A DNA stretch of 64,000 bases, taken from positions 725,254 through 789,253 of the forward strand of contig NZ_SLWO01000002.1 of assembly GCF_004340665.1 (NCBI RefSeq), given 5' to 3'. Positions 46,677 through 54,807 of the stretch are shown in pieces. The stretch comes from Pedobacter psychrotolerans (GTDB lineage Bacteria > Bacteroidota > Bacteroidia > Sphingobacteriales > Sphingobacteriaceae). The position numbers and the translations under genes are program-made. The notes beneath the pieces were generated by a model that made no database searches, had not been told where the DNA came from, and worked only from the letters and a program-made list of their open reading frames with translations. Position 1 is the stretch's first letter. Each line of letters starts with the position of its first letter.

Positions 46677-48947
46677 TTATTCTTCCGATGGGAACAACGA
46701 AGCCAATACCATTTTAATCTCACCAAAAGAATAATCTTTCCCAAGAAACTCCCGGATAGTAGACATTGATTTTGTTTTCTGACTTTCTACCGCATCTGCA
46801 ATATTCTTGATTTTATTAGGCTTCACCAATTTGGTAACATCCAGTTGTTGAGTAGAAACATAGTACGCCAAATGACCTTCAATGGTACCGACTGAAAAGC
46901 CACGTTCTTTTGCAATTTCTTCTAAGCTTTTTCCCTGTTCATACAGTTCGAAACTAACCAGTTTGGTATCAATTTTTGGTTCTTTCTTTTTCTTTTCAAC
47001 TGCAGATTTCACTTTCAGTGTTTCACCTTTTAATTGAATAGCCTTTTGCAATTGTTGATTCCGCTCCGAAGTATTTAATAGCGCCTCTGTATCTGCTTTG
47101 CTAAATTCTTTCCCCGCAATAAGCGCCTGTAATAAAGCCTTGCTTTTATGCATTTTTTTTAGCTGTTCATACACCAGAATCTCCAGTTCAAGCAGTTCGG
47201 TTACATAGGTTTTAATTTGTTTTTCTTCTTTTACAGCTTCAATTTGAGCCAGAAAACGATCTGAAATTTCCTTGACTAAAGGATTAAAATATTTTAATGC
47301 AGCCTCTACCCTTTTGGATACATTAAATAAAGTATACTCCGTTTGCTCAGAAAAAAGATTTTTAAGTTGGTTCACAAAAGTATCAGCGGTAGCGGTGATT
47401 TTCTGAAAATCAGCGTATACTGTATTTGTCCAATCTTCATGTTTTTGCTTGGCAGATTTGTTTTCACTTTTATCAAAAGTTTGACTGTGTTCCTTTAAAT
47501 AATACCGGATTAGGTTCAAATCAAATGCCGCAAAAAGATAACTCCGGATAAAGGTATAACTCTCTACACTGATCTGCTCATGCAGTACTTCTGATGGTTG
47601 CTTAGTTTTAGAAAAATAGTGCACATTCTGATCTTGCTGCAAACCACTATCCCGAAGGTGAGAGGTTAAAACCAAACCATTTAAAGAACGTAAACGTGAT
47701 AGTGCAACATAGGCCTGACCCGGAGCGAAGGCATCGCCAACATCAATAATGGCTTTATCAAAAGTTAAACCCTGACTTTTGTGTACTGTGATTGCCCAGG
47801 CGAGTTTTATAGGATATTGAATAAATGAACCTGCAACATTTTCTTTAATTTCATTGGTTGCTTCATCCAATTTATATTTCACATTTTCCCAGGTGTATGG
47901 CGAAATCTGGATCACTACTTTATCTTCAGGAAGTTCAATTTCCACAATATCCTTCTCTATGTGATGTACGACTCCGATTTTACCATTATAATAACGCTTT
48001 TCGGCGGTCATATCATTTTTAATGAACATTACCTGTGCACCAACTTTTAATTCTAGGCTTTTATCATTAGGGTATGCATATTCATTAAATTCACCCTGAA
48101 CTTTTGCTTCAAAAAAATATGATTTATTTTGGAGTTGTGTTAATCTTTCACGATTAATGCTATCTGCCTTATTGTTATGAGTGGTTAAGGTAATATAATT
48201 ATCATCTGCCGAAGGTTTAAAATCCTGCTTAAAATGCTGCCTTAATAAAGCGGTATCTTCTGGTGTGATTTTATTATTCCGCAGGTTGTTCAACAGATCT
48301 ATAAAAACGGCATCATCCTGACGGTAAATTTTCTCAAGTTCAATATAAACTGGTGGATTATCCTGTAAGGCCAGTGCATCGAAAAAATAAATGCTCTTAT
48401 AAAATTTGGCCATGATGCGCCACTCATCATTTTTTACAACAGGAGGTAATTGGTGTAAATCTCCAATAAAGAGCAATTGTACTCCACCAAACGGAAGATT
48501 TCGGTTCCGACGCACATAACGTAAAGCGAAATCAATGGCATCAAGCATATCTGCCCGCAACATACTCACCTCATCAATCACCAATAATTCCAATTCTTGC
48601 AACATGCGGCGTTTATTCCCTTGCATGTTCATGTGCTTTATCAGCGTTTTGGATGTATTAAAGTTGAAATTAATATTTTCATTAATCAAGGCACCTGCCG
48701 CATCTGGTAAGTAAGCACCAAAAGGAAGTTGAAAAAGCGAGTGAATGGTTACCCCCGATGCGTTGATGGCGGCAATACCTGTCGGCGCCACTATCAAGGC
48801 TTTTTTATGGGTAAGTTTAATCAGCTTACGTAAGAAAGTGGTTTTACCCGTACCTGCTTTTCCGGTTAAGAAAACATGTTTTGAGGTATAATTCACAAAT
48901 TTAGCCGCAATTTCTGCAGGCATAGAAGTTTCTTCTAAAGTGGGCAT
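46677..48947 (-). CDS. PIF1/RecD-like SF1 helicase with C-terminal HTH
   Basis: 756 residues from ATG 48947 (MPTLEETSMPAEIAAKFVNY); a TTG upstream gives eight more. Helicase motifs: Walker A FLTGKAGTGKTTFLRK, APTGIAAINASGVTIHSLF, Walker B LLVIDEVSMLRADMLD, and late AWAITVHKSQGLTFDKAIID and GQAYVALSRLRSL. The C terminus carries a helical region and a helix-turn-helix (KSLEEIAKERGFSVGTIEGH). It should unwind DNA 5' to 3' and may bind a structured target through the HTH. A single gene, common in Bacteroidota. Confidence 0.92.
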   Translation of the reverse strand: MPTLEETSMPAEIAAKFVNYTSKHVFLTGKAGTGKTTFLRKLIKLTHKKALIVAPTGIAAINASGVTIHSLFQLPFGAYLPDAAGALINENINFNFNTSKTLIKHMNMQGNKRRMLQELELLVIDEVSMLRADMLDAIDFALRYVRRNRNLPFGGVQLLFIGDLHQLPPVVKNDEWRIMAKFYKSIYFFDALALQDNPPVYIELEKIYRQDDAVFIDLLNNLRNNKITPEDTALLRQHFKQDFKPSADDNYITLTTHNNKADSINRERLTQLQNKSYFFEAKVQGEFNEYAYPNDKSLELKVGAQVMFIKNDMTAEKRYYNGKIGVVHHIEKDIVEIELPEDKVVIQISPYTWENVKYKLDEATNEIKENVAGSFIQYPIKLAWAITVHKSQGLTFDKAIIDVGDAFAPGQAYVALSRLRSLNGLVLTSHLRDSGLQQDQNVHYFSKTKQPSEVLHEQISVESYTFIRSYLFAAFDLNLIRYYLKEHSQTFDKSENKSAKQKHEDWTNTVYADFQKITATADTFVNQLKNLFSEQTEYTLFNVSKRVEAALKYFNPLVKEISDRFLAQIEAVKEEKQIKTYVTELLELEILVYEQLKKMHKSKALLQALIAGKEFSKADTEALLNTSERNQQLQKAIQLKGETLKVKSAVEKKKKEPKIDTKLVSFELYEQGKSLEEIAKERGFSVGTIEGHLAYYVSTQQLDVTKLVKPNKIKNIADAVESQKTKSMSTIREFLGKDYSFGEIKMVLASLFPSEE

Positions 48948-49258
48948 CGGCAGTAAAATTTTAGTCAGCAATAATCGGAGGGATGAATAAAGCTAAACAT
49001 TTTAGCACAAAACTAAACAATGATTGCTTAGAAATTTTAAATTTAACGGATAATTTTAAGTTAATACCAGTGGAGACTGATTTGAATAAACTTGCTTTTT
49101 AATTTTTAACAACTGCAATCTGTTTTCAATTAAACAGTTAACCAAATCACTCATCTTTTTCTTATCTTTGCCGCCTGATGAAACAACAATATCAACTTCT
49201 TATCGCTGTTAAATTCCTTTAACAAGGTTTCATCACTTTTTACACCCAAAATTTTATT
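48948..49258. other. Intergenic region with structured prfC leader
   Basis: 311 bases between divergent helicase and prfC genes. A -7 box TATCTTTG is at 49163-49170. Downstream, an outer stem GATGAAAC/GTTTCATC (49177-49184 with 49227-49234) encloses a hairpin GTTAAA-TTCC-TTTAAC (49208-49223). The leader RNA of prfC could therefore fold. No ORF of note is seen in the rest. Confidence 0.5.
49163..49170 (+). promoter_or_regulatory. -7 box TATCTTTG for prfC
   Basis: Perfect TAnnTTTG match 88 bases upstream of the prfC ATG, giving a leader of about 80 bases. Confidence 0.5.
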
Positions 49259-50842
49259 ATGCTTAACCCTGAAATAGAAAAACGTAAAACCTTTGCCATT
49301 ATTAGTCACCCCGATGCGGGAAAAACCACATTAACAGAAAAGTTTCTGCTTTTTGGCGGTGCCATTAACACTGCTGGTGCGGTAAAAAGGAATAAAGCAA
49401 ATCAAAGCAATACTTCCGATTTTATGGAGATTGAAAAGCAACGTGGTATCTCGGTTGCAACTTCGGTGATGGGTTTTGAATATAGTGGCAAGCGCATCAA
49501 CATTTTAGATACGCCTGGTCACAAAGATTTTGCTGAAGATACTTATAGAACATTATCGGCTGTCGATAGTGTAATTCTTGTAGTTGACTGTGTGAAAGGT
49601 GTGGAAGAGCAGACCGAAAAGCTAATGTCGGTTTGCCGGATGCGGAATACACCAGTGATCATTTTTATTAACAAAATGGATCGTGAAGGTAAAGAGGCTT
49701 ACGATTTATTGGATGAGATTGAGGAAAAACTGAATATTAGTTTATGCCCACTTTCCTGGCCTATCGGGCAAGGCCATACTTTTAAAGGTGTTTATAGTAT
49801 TTACAACAAACATTTAAATTTATTCAACTCTGATAAAACAAAGGTAACCGACTCAGTAGTAGCGGCAAATGATTTGAATGATCCATCGTTATTAAATTAC
49901 CTTAAAGAAAACGAAATTAATAACCTGAAAGATGATGTGGAGTTGGTTGATGGGATTTATGGCAAAATTGATAAGGATTTATATACCGAAGGTTTAGTTG
50001 CGCCTGTATTCTTTGGAAGTGCAATTAATAATTTCGGGATCAAGGAGTTACTGGATACCTTTATAGATATTGCGCCAAGTCCGAGGCTACGTGAGGCTGA
50101 AGAGCGTGATGTGTTGGTTGAAGAGAAAAATTTCAGTGGATTTGTATTTAAAATCCATGCCAACTTAGATCCGAAACACCGCGATAGAATTGCCTTTTTA
50201 AGGATCTGTTCTGGCAAGTTTGAGCGAAATAAATTCTATTACCATACCCGTCAGGATAAGAAACTTAAATTCTCAAACCCGATGGATTTCATGGCAAATG
50301 AAAAAAGCATCGTAGAAGAAGCTTGGCCAGGTGATGTGGTGGGTTTATATGATAGCGGTAACTTTAAAATCGGCGACACCTTAACCGAAGGTGAAAAATT
50401 GCAATTTAAAGGGATTCCGAGTTTCTCTCCATCAATCTTTAAAGAAGTAGAAAACATGGATCCGATGCGCACCAAACAACTGGAAAAAGGCATCGAGCAG
50501 TTAACAGATGAAGGTGTGGCGCAATTATTTGTGATGCAACCCGGAAACAGGAAAGTAATTGGTGCAGTTGGCGAACTTCAGTTCGAGGTAATCAACTTCA
50601 GGTTAGAGCACGAATATGGTGCAAAATGTCGTTTTCGTACATTGAGTTACACCCGTTCAAGCTGGGTAACTTCTACAGACAAAAAGAAACTGGATGAATT
50701 TGTAAAACGGAAACAACAACATATTGGTTTTGATAAGGAAGCTAATCCGGTATATCTGGCGGATAGTGAATACATGATTAATTTAACCAAACAGGATTAT
50801 CCAGATATTGAATTCCATAAAACCAGTGAGTTTAAAAACTAA
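49259..50842 (+). CDS. prfC: Peptide chain release factor 3
   Basis: 527 residues, the family length. GTPase motifs: G1 [14 protein letters not shown] (about 15-28), G2 [15 protein letters not shown]3 [13 protein letters not shown] and G4 [11 protein letters not shown]3 removes RF1/RF2 from the ribosome after peptide release using GTP. The C-terminal domains [20 protein letters not shown] match RF3 rather than EF-G. A bidirectional terminator separates it from the convergent WYL gene. Confidence 0.97.
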   Translation: MLNPEIEKRKTFAIISHPDAGKTTLTEKFLLFGGAINTAGAVKRNKANQSNTSDFMEIEKQRGISVATSVMGFEYSGKRINILDTPGHKDFAEDTYRTLSAVDSVILVVDCVKGVEEQTEKLMSVCRMRNTPVIIFINKMDREGKEAYDLLDEIEEKLNISLCPLSWPIGQGHTFKGVYSIYNKHLNLFNSDKTKVTDSVVAANDLNDPSLLNYLKENEINNLKDDVELVDGIYGKIDKDLYTEGLVAPVFFGSAINNFGIKELLDTFIDIAPSPRLREAEERDVLVEEKNFSGFVFKIHANLDPKHRDRIAFLRICSGKFERNKFYYHTRQDKKLKFSNPMDFMANEKSIVEEAWPGDVVGLYDSGNFKIGDTLTEGEKLQFKGIPSFSPSIFKEVENMDPMRTKQLEKGIEQLTDEGVAQLFVMQPGNRKVIGAVGELQFEVINFRLEHEYGAKCRFRTLSYTRSSWVTSTDKKKLDEFVKRKQQHIGFDKEANPVYLADSEYMINLTKQDYPDIEFHKTSEFKN

Positions 50843-50846
50843 GTCC

Positions 50847-50882
50847 AAACCTCACAGGTTTTTGAAACCTGTGAGGTTTTTT
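50847..50882. terminator. Bidirectional terminator between prfC and WYL gene
   Basis: 14-bp perfect stem (50848-50861 with 50865-50878), tight TTG loop, T run on one side and A-rich on the other. The WYL stop codon lies in its last bases. Confidence 0.85.
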
Positions 50883-51912
50883 AATGCTCCAACTCCTCCT
50901 TACTTTCATATTGTTTAAACGTCCATTTTAGTCGTCTTTTGATTTTAGAAATTAATAATCTTGGCGACAGCACTTTAACACATTCGCCAAAACCCAAAAT
51001 CTCGCGTTCCAGCTCATAGTTTAATACCACATCAATTCTGAAAGTGGTTGTTTTATCATTCTGACTCAATACCGTTTGAGATTGATGCAATGGTTTAGTC
51101 ATTACATAGGGTGCGTGCTCGTTGGTAAATTCGAGGATTACTTTTTGTGCACGATCTCGTTCGCTTTTAGTTACGCCGATCAGATCATCATAATAGCGAT
51201 CAAAATCTACACCCTGATAACTTACAAACTCTTCATTGGGTAATTCTTGAAATTCAATGATCCGATCTAAAGCCAGATTCAAGATCCCTGCCCGTTTTTT
51301 CGCTTTACAAATCAAAAACCACCTGTTCCGATATTCCTTTAATAGATACGGGTAATAAATGCCTTGCTGTGCCTGCCTCGCCTTAAAAGATTTATATTCA
51401 ATCAATAATGATTTCTTATTTAAAACCGCCTGATATAAAGTCGGAATACACTCCAGGCCTTTCACCAGTTTATTGCTTTCCAGTTGAATGTGGTTACCAC
51501 TTTGTTTGGTCGATTTGTTAAGGTTATTCTCTAAACGGGCAATCATATCGCTCATTTCATCGAAATAATTGAAGGCATTAAACTGTTTCAGTACACCAAC
51601 AATTTCCTTCATCTTATCTACATCGGCATTATTAATCGGTGCTTTCGTAATGCTGAAACCAGGATTATCGTAGGCATAGAACCGTTTATCCTTCACCACA
51701 ATTGGCGCATTATAACCGAGTTTATCACTCCGCATCAGTTGAATATCAGCTTGAATTGTCCGCTTGCTTACCCCCGTCGTAATTCCCTCCAGTTCATATA
51801 AGGTTGCCGATACTTTTTCGATAATATCTTCAAGGGTCCATTTGCGAAAACGGTTTTTCAAACAATCATCGATGGTTTTGTAACGAATGAGTGCTAATTT
51901 ATTTACTGCCAT
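50881..51912 (-). CDS. WYL-domain transcriptional regulator of the rtcB locus
   Basis: 343 residues. An N-terminal winged HTH (about 5-70: TTGVSKRTIQADIQLMRSDK) is followed by a WYL domain (about 155-230: KSLLIEYKSFKAR, then YYPYLLKEYRNRWFLICKAK) and a WCX-like C-terminal domain (to about 335). WYL proteins sense nucleic acids or nucleotides (established for PafBC and DriD). It is divergent from the slipin-nucleotidyltransferase-RtcB operon and takes the place of the sigma-54 activator RtcR used by proteobacterial rtc operons. I infer that it senses damaged RNA and controls the operon, perhaps through the palindrome at 51996. Confidence 0.88.
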   Translation of the reverse strand: MAVNKLALIRYKTIDDCLKNRFRKWTLEDIIEKVSATLYELEGITTGVSKRTIQADIQLMRSDKLGYNAPIVVKDKRFYAYDNPGFSITKAPINNADVDKMKEIVGVLKQFNAFNYFDEMSDMIARLENNLNKSTKQSGNHIQLESNKLVKGLECIPTLYQAVLNKKSLLIEYKSFKARQAQQGIYYPYLLKEYRNRWFLICKAKKRAGILNLALDRIIEFQELPNEEFVSYQGVDFDRYYDDLIGVTKSERDRAQKVILEFTNEHAPYVMTKPLHQSQTVLSQNDKTTTFRIDVVLNYELEREILGFGECVKVLSPRLLISKIKRRLKWTFKQYESKEELEH

Positions 51913-51995
51913 TTTTAAACAATTTGGGTTTCACGCTAACAATCTGATCGTAAAGCTTAATTAAATATAGCAAAGTGTTCTTCATCTACGCAATA

Positions 51996-52009
51996 CAATT
52001 GCGCAATTG
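51996..52009. promoter_or_regulatory. Candidate WYL operator, perfect 14-bp palindrome
   Basis: CAATTGCGCAATTG is its own reverse complement and lies 84 bases upstream of the WYL start, in the divergent region. A related half-site TGCGCAAAT occurs at 52099. Likely regulator-binding DNA (inference). Confidence 0.5.
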
Positions 52010-52127
52010 GACGATAAAAGAAAAAATATAATGGAAAAATTAAATTTATCCACCTCATTATCAGATAATTAATTCTTTTATATCAAAATAATTTTTACTG
52101 CGCAAATCAGCCGCATAGTGGTGGTGG

Positions 52128-52135
52128 CATCTTTG
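52128..52135 (+). promoter_or_regulatory. Weak -7 box CATCTTTG for rtc operon
   Basis: One base off TAnnTTTG, with no clear -33 element. A TGG...TTG spacing over 52122-52137 also weakly recalls a sigma-54 site but lacks the -12 GC. If used, the leader to the slipin ATG would be about 745 bases and include the tRNA-like array. Confidence 0.3.
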
Positions 52136-52206
52136 TAATGTCGCCAGCCGATAAAGTTCTTTGAGAAATATCAATCGATTTTTTAGTAGATGTATAATTA
52201 ATTAAT

Positions 52207-52261
52207 CGTCCTGCTGAATTTATTTCAGCAGCTAAGACCCTGAAATAAATTCAGAGTGACG
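52207..52261 (+). repeat. REP-like palindromic element, family A (copy in rtc leader)
   Basis: Hairpins CTGCTGAA-TTTAT-TTCAGCAG and CCCTGAA-ATAAA-TTCAGAG. It sits 89 bases upstream of the first tRNA-like piece. Confidence 0.85.
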
Positions 52262-52349
52262 ACCGTTTTAGGAACTATCGATAAAATCAATATAAAGAAA
52301 TCCCGAAAGGGATGGCAACACTAAATAAAACTTATCCAAAGTTGTGGGT

Positions 52350-52458
52350 TTCGGAATAGCCCCAAAGTATTCGAGCAATTGCGTAGGATATGCTGATAAG
52401 AACTATGATAGATTGTCTAATCACGTTGTGAGTCGTGGGTTCGAATCCCACTTCCGAT
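52350..52458 (+). ncRNA. tRNA-like element 1: acceptor and T arm around a long insert
   Basis: A canonical T arm GTGGG-TTCGAAT-CCCAC lies at 52435-52451. The bases after it (TTCCGA, 52452-52457) pair perfectly with TCGGAA at 52351-52356, forming a 6-bp acceptor stem. TA at 52357-52358 follows as in tRNA. In place of normal D and anticodon arms there are about 78 bases with only a weak D-like stem (GCCC/GAGC) and a hairpin at 52406-52423. Total about 109 bases, too long and too irregular for a translational tRNA. No CCA is encoded. I call it a tRNA mimic or relic. Confidence 0.7.
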
Positions 52459-52461
52459 ATA

Positions 52462-52523
52462 TTCGGAATAGCTCAGGGGTTAGAGTAACAACCAAACATG
52501 CAGGTTCGAATCCTGCTTCCAAT
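52462..52523 (+). ncRNA. tRNA-like element 2: D arm and T arm, no anticodon arm
   Basis: Acceptor 5' strand TTCGGAA (52462-52468), TA, then a textbook D arm GCTC-AGGGGTTA-GAGT (52471-52486). Only 13 unpaired bases (AACAACCAAACAT) stand where a 17-base anticodon arm and variable loop should be. They are followed by a perfect T arm GCAGG-TTCGAAT-CCTGC (52500-52516) and acceptor 3' strand TTCCAAT. One C-A mismatch interrupts the acceptor. About 62 bases in all. Without an anticodon it cannot decode, so it is not a normal tRNA. Confidence 0.75.
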
Positions 52524-52528
52524 TATCA

Positions 52529-52570
52529 CTTGGAATAGCAAAATGGTAATGCAATGGATTTAGGTTCCAT
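52529..52570 (+). ncRNA. tRNA-like element 3: 5' half with UAG anticodon arm, no T arm
   Basis: CTTGGAA (acceptor 5' strand), TA, D arm GCA-AAATGGTAA-TGC (52538-52552), A, then a perfect 5-bp anticodon arm ATGGA-TTTAGGT-TCCAT (52554-52570) with anticodon TAG (reads leucine CUA). Nothing like a T arm or acceptor 3' strand follows; the next bases are A-rich (CTAAAAAGAAGAG). The piece resembles the 5' part of a tRNA cut after the anticodon arm. Confidence 0.75.
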
Positions 52571-52886
52571 CTAAAAAGAAGAGATACTTTAAATTTCTCA
52601 AAACCAGCGTTGCGAAACCGCATTTGGCTTCAAGATTTTTCGAAATCAAAAAAGCAAATCTGTGTTTTGCTCAGTAAGGATCAGCGCAGCAAGAAGAGAT
52701 TTAAAAATCAAAAAGGTTAAATCTAAAAGGCAAAATGTTCTCAGGAGCACTAACCCGATTAGAGAAATTGGTTTCATTTTTAAACAACTTGATAAACTTT
52801 TACTTCCGCAGAAAACAGGTAAATGTTCTTCCGCAACGCTTTTAAAAGAATAAATAATTATAAAATAAATTTTAACTCCAGAAAAC
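52571..52886 (+). other. Structured leader between tRNA-like array and slipin gene
   Basis: 316 bases without a convincing ORF. Hairpins seen are GATTT-TTCG-AAATC (52634-52647, a UUCG-type tetraloop), AGCAAA-TCTGTGT-TTTGCT (52653-52671) and a weaker CCAGCG/CGC..TGG pairing at 52604-52627. It may be part of a longer non-coding RNA that includes the tRNA-like pieces, or the 5' UTR of the operon. Confidence 0.45.
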
Positions 52887-53984
52887 ATGAAAAGAGTAAC
52901 CATTAACACCAATTATGTTGGATTGGTGTTTAAAAAAGGAAAATTAAAAAACGTTTTAACCGCTGGAACTTACTGGTTAGGTTTTGGCGAAAGCATCACT
53001 TTGTACGATATGGCCAAAGAGTACTATTACTCGGTTGCCGAATTGGATATCTTATTGGAAAACTCAGATTTTGTGAATTTGATTCATTTGGTAAGTGTGG
53101 CCGATAATGAATTGGCTTTAGTTTACCAGAACAAAAACTTTAAGAACGTTTTAACGGCTGGCAGGCATGCCATTTGGAAAGGTTTATCGACATATGAATT
53201 TATTAAAGTTGATATCAGTAACATTACAATTGATGAAACCATTGATAAAAACTTGTTTGAGAAAGCACCATTATTGAATTACATCAGGACTTACAAAGTA
53301 GAGTCATTCGAAAAAGCCTTGTTATTTATCGATGGTAAATTTGAAAAGGTAATGGAAGCAGGAAACTATGTTTACTGGAAAAACAGTACTACCATTCAGG
53401 TTTTAAAAACTGATATGAGGCAGTTGAATATGGAGATTATCGGACAAGAAATCTTAACCAAAGATAAAGCGCAATTGAGGGTTAACTTCAGCATTCAATA
53501 TAAAGTTGATGACATCATCAAAGCGTTATTGGAGAACAAGGAATTCGAAAAGCAATTATACATCACCATGCAATTGGCATTAAGAGAATGCATTGGCTTA
53601 ATGTCTTTTGATGAATTGATGGAAAGCAAAGAAAAGATTGCTGAAATGGTAATCACCATCACTCTTAACAAGGTTGAGAAATTAGGTGTAAAATTAACCA
53701 ACTGTGGTGTTAAAGACATTGTTTTACCAGGTGATGTTAAGGAAATTATGAACCAGGTTTTAGTTGCCGAAAAAAGAGCGCAAGCCAATATCATTACCCG
53801 AAGAGAAGAAACGGCCTCGACCAGAAGTTTGTTGAATACCGCCAAATTAATGGAAGACAACAACATGTTATATAAGTTGAAAGAGATGGAGTACGTTGAG
53901 AAAATCGCAGAGAAAATCAATAACATCAGCTTATCTGGTAGTGGACAAATTGTAGATCAATTGAAACAGATCTTCGTGAAATAA
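52887..53984 (+). CDS. Slipin-like SPFH/band-7 protein with N-terminal triple repeat
   Basis: 365 residues, first gene of the rtc operon. The SPFH/band-7 domain spans about 170-300 (LNMEIIGQEILTKDKAQLRV, FSIQYKVDDIIKALL), then a coiled coil (AEKRAQANIITRREETASTR). No membrane helix is visible, unlike classic slipins. The N-terminal 165 residues hold three similar hairpins about 66 residues apart: VFKKGKLKNVLTAGTYWL (14-31), VYQNKNFKNVLTAGRHAIW (79-97) and FIDGKFEKVMEAGNYVYW (147-164). SPFH proteins form large rings or cages. Slipins are known companions of RtcB in RNA-repair operons; a scaffold for ligase and RNA is my inference. Confidence 0.88.
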   Translation: MKRVTINTNYVGLVFKKGKLKNVLTAGTYWLGFGESITLYDMAKEYYYSVAELDILLENSDFVNLIHLVSVADNELALVYQNKNFKNVLTAGRHAIWKGLSTYEFIKVDISNITIDETIDKNLFEKAPLLNYIRTYKVESFEKALLFIDGKFEKVMEAGNYVYWKNSTTIQVLKTDMRQLNMEIIGQEILTKDKAQLRVNFSIQYKVDDIIKALLENKEFEKQLYITMQLALRECIGLMSFDELMESKEKIAEMVITITLNKVEKLGVKLTNCGVKDIVLPGDVKEIMNQVLVAEKRAQANIITRREETASTRSLLNTAKLMEDNNMLYKLKEMEYVEKIAEKINNISLSGSGQIVDQLKQIFVK

Positions 53985-54045
53985 CTAAATTTAGAAACCC
54001 CTCGGTCAGGTGAGTATTGCCTGCCGGGGATTAATTAAGAATGAA

Positions 54046-54807
54046 ATGAAAACCACCATAATAAACAGGCTTGCAGAAATCGAACGATCAAACGATATCA
54101 AAATATTATTTGCCTGCGAATCGGGAAGTCGCGGATGGGAATTTCCATCACCGGACAGCGATTTTGATGTTCGCTTTATTTATGTTCGCCCGCTTAACTA
54201 CTATCTTTCTGTTTCAGAAAAGGATGATCAATTGGGTTTTCCGATCAACGACGAACTTGATATTTACGGTTGGGATATAAAAAAGGTACTTAAACTGATC
54301 CGGAAATCGAACACTACTCCTTTCGAATGGCTGCAATCGCCTATTATATACGGAGAACAAGATGATTTTAGAAATGAACTATGGACATTATGCCAGTCTT
54401 ATTTTTATAGAAAAACAAATATCAACCATTATTTAGGAATAGCACATGGTGCATTGGATACGGTGATAAATGGTGACGAAATTAAGATCAAAAAACTTTT
54501 TTATGTGCTGCGACCTTTACTTTCGGCAAAATGGTGTTTAGAGAAAAATACAATTGCTCCAATGACCATTGGCCCACTTTTAACCTTAATGCCAGAGTAC
54601 CTTCAAACATTGGTTAAAGATCTGATTGTATTAAAATCTACTTCTGCAGAGTGGTTTATTATTCAAATAAACCCAAAATTGCGCAGGTATATTGATGATG
54701 AATTTAAAAACTGTACTGAAGGAGCTAAAGATCTGCCAAAAGAAAGTTTTGACACCGAAATGCTCGATACCTTTTTTAGAAATACAATAAGCCGTTATGA
54801 CGATTAA
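54046..54807 (+). CDS. COG3541-type nucleotidyltransferase 1
   Basis: 253 residues from ATG 54046 (MKTTIINRLAEIERSNDIKI); an upstream TTG frame is unlikely. The polymerase-beta-like catalytic motif is FACESGSRGWEFPSPDSDFD (about 22-41): Gly-Ser then Asp39 and Asp41. The rest is helical. Proteins of this group are annotated as predicted nucleotidyltransferases (YcgL-like). It overlaps the second nucleotidyltransferase gene by 11 bases. In an RtcB operon it could add nucleotides to RNA 3' ends, for example rebuild a damaged tRNA end, or modify RNA or protein (inference). Confidence 0.87.
   Translation: MKTTIINRLAEIERSNDIKILFACESGSRGWEFPSPDSDFDVRFIYVRPLNYYLSVSEKDDQLGFPINDELDIYGWDIKKVLKLIRKSNTTPFEWLQSPIIYGEQDDFRNELWTLCQSYFYRKTNINHYLGIAHGALDTVINGDEIKIKKLFYVLRPLLSAKWCLEKNTIAPMTIGPLLTLMPEYLQTLVKDLIVLKSTSAEWFIIQINPKLRRYIDDEFKNCTEGAKDLPKESFDTEMLDTFFRNTISRYDD

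Noticed and set aside
52119..52137. Sigma-54 promoter for the rtc operon
   Set aside because: TGG and TTG spacing is near, but the -12 GC is GT and the regulator is WYL rather than RtcR.
52344..52538. Open frame of 64 codons across the tRNA-like array
   Set aside because: It runs through T arms and acceptor stems; the sequence is explained by RNA structure, and the peptide resembles nothing.
52350..52570. Three functional tRNA genes
   Set aside because: Each lacks an essential arm or carries an oversized insert, so none can serve as a normal decoding tRNA.
52662..52853. 63-codon GTG frame before the slipin gene
   Set aside because: Basic, GTG-started, no ribosome site, and it covers the hairpin at 52653-52671; more likely leader RNA.
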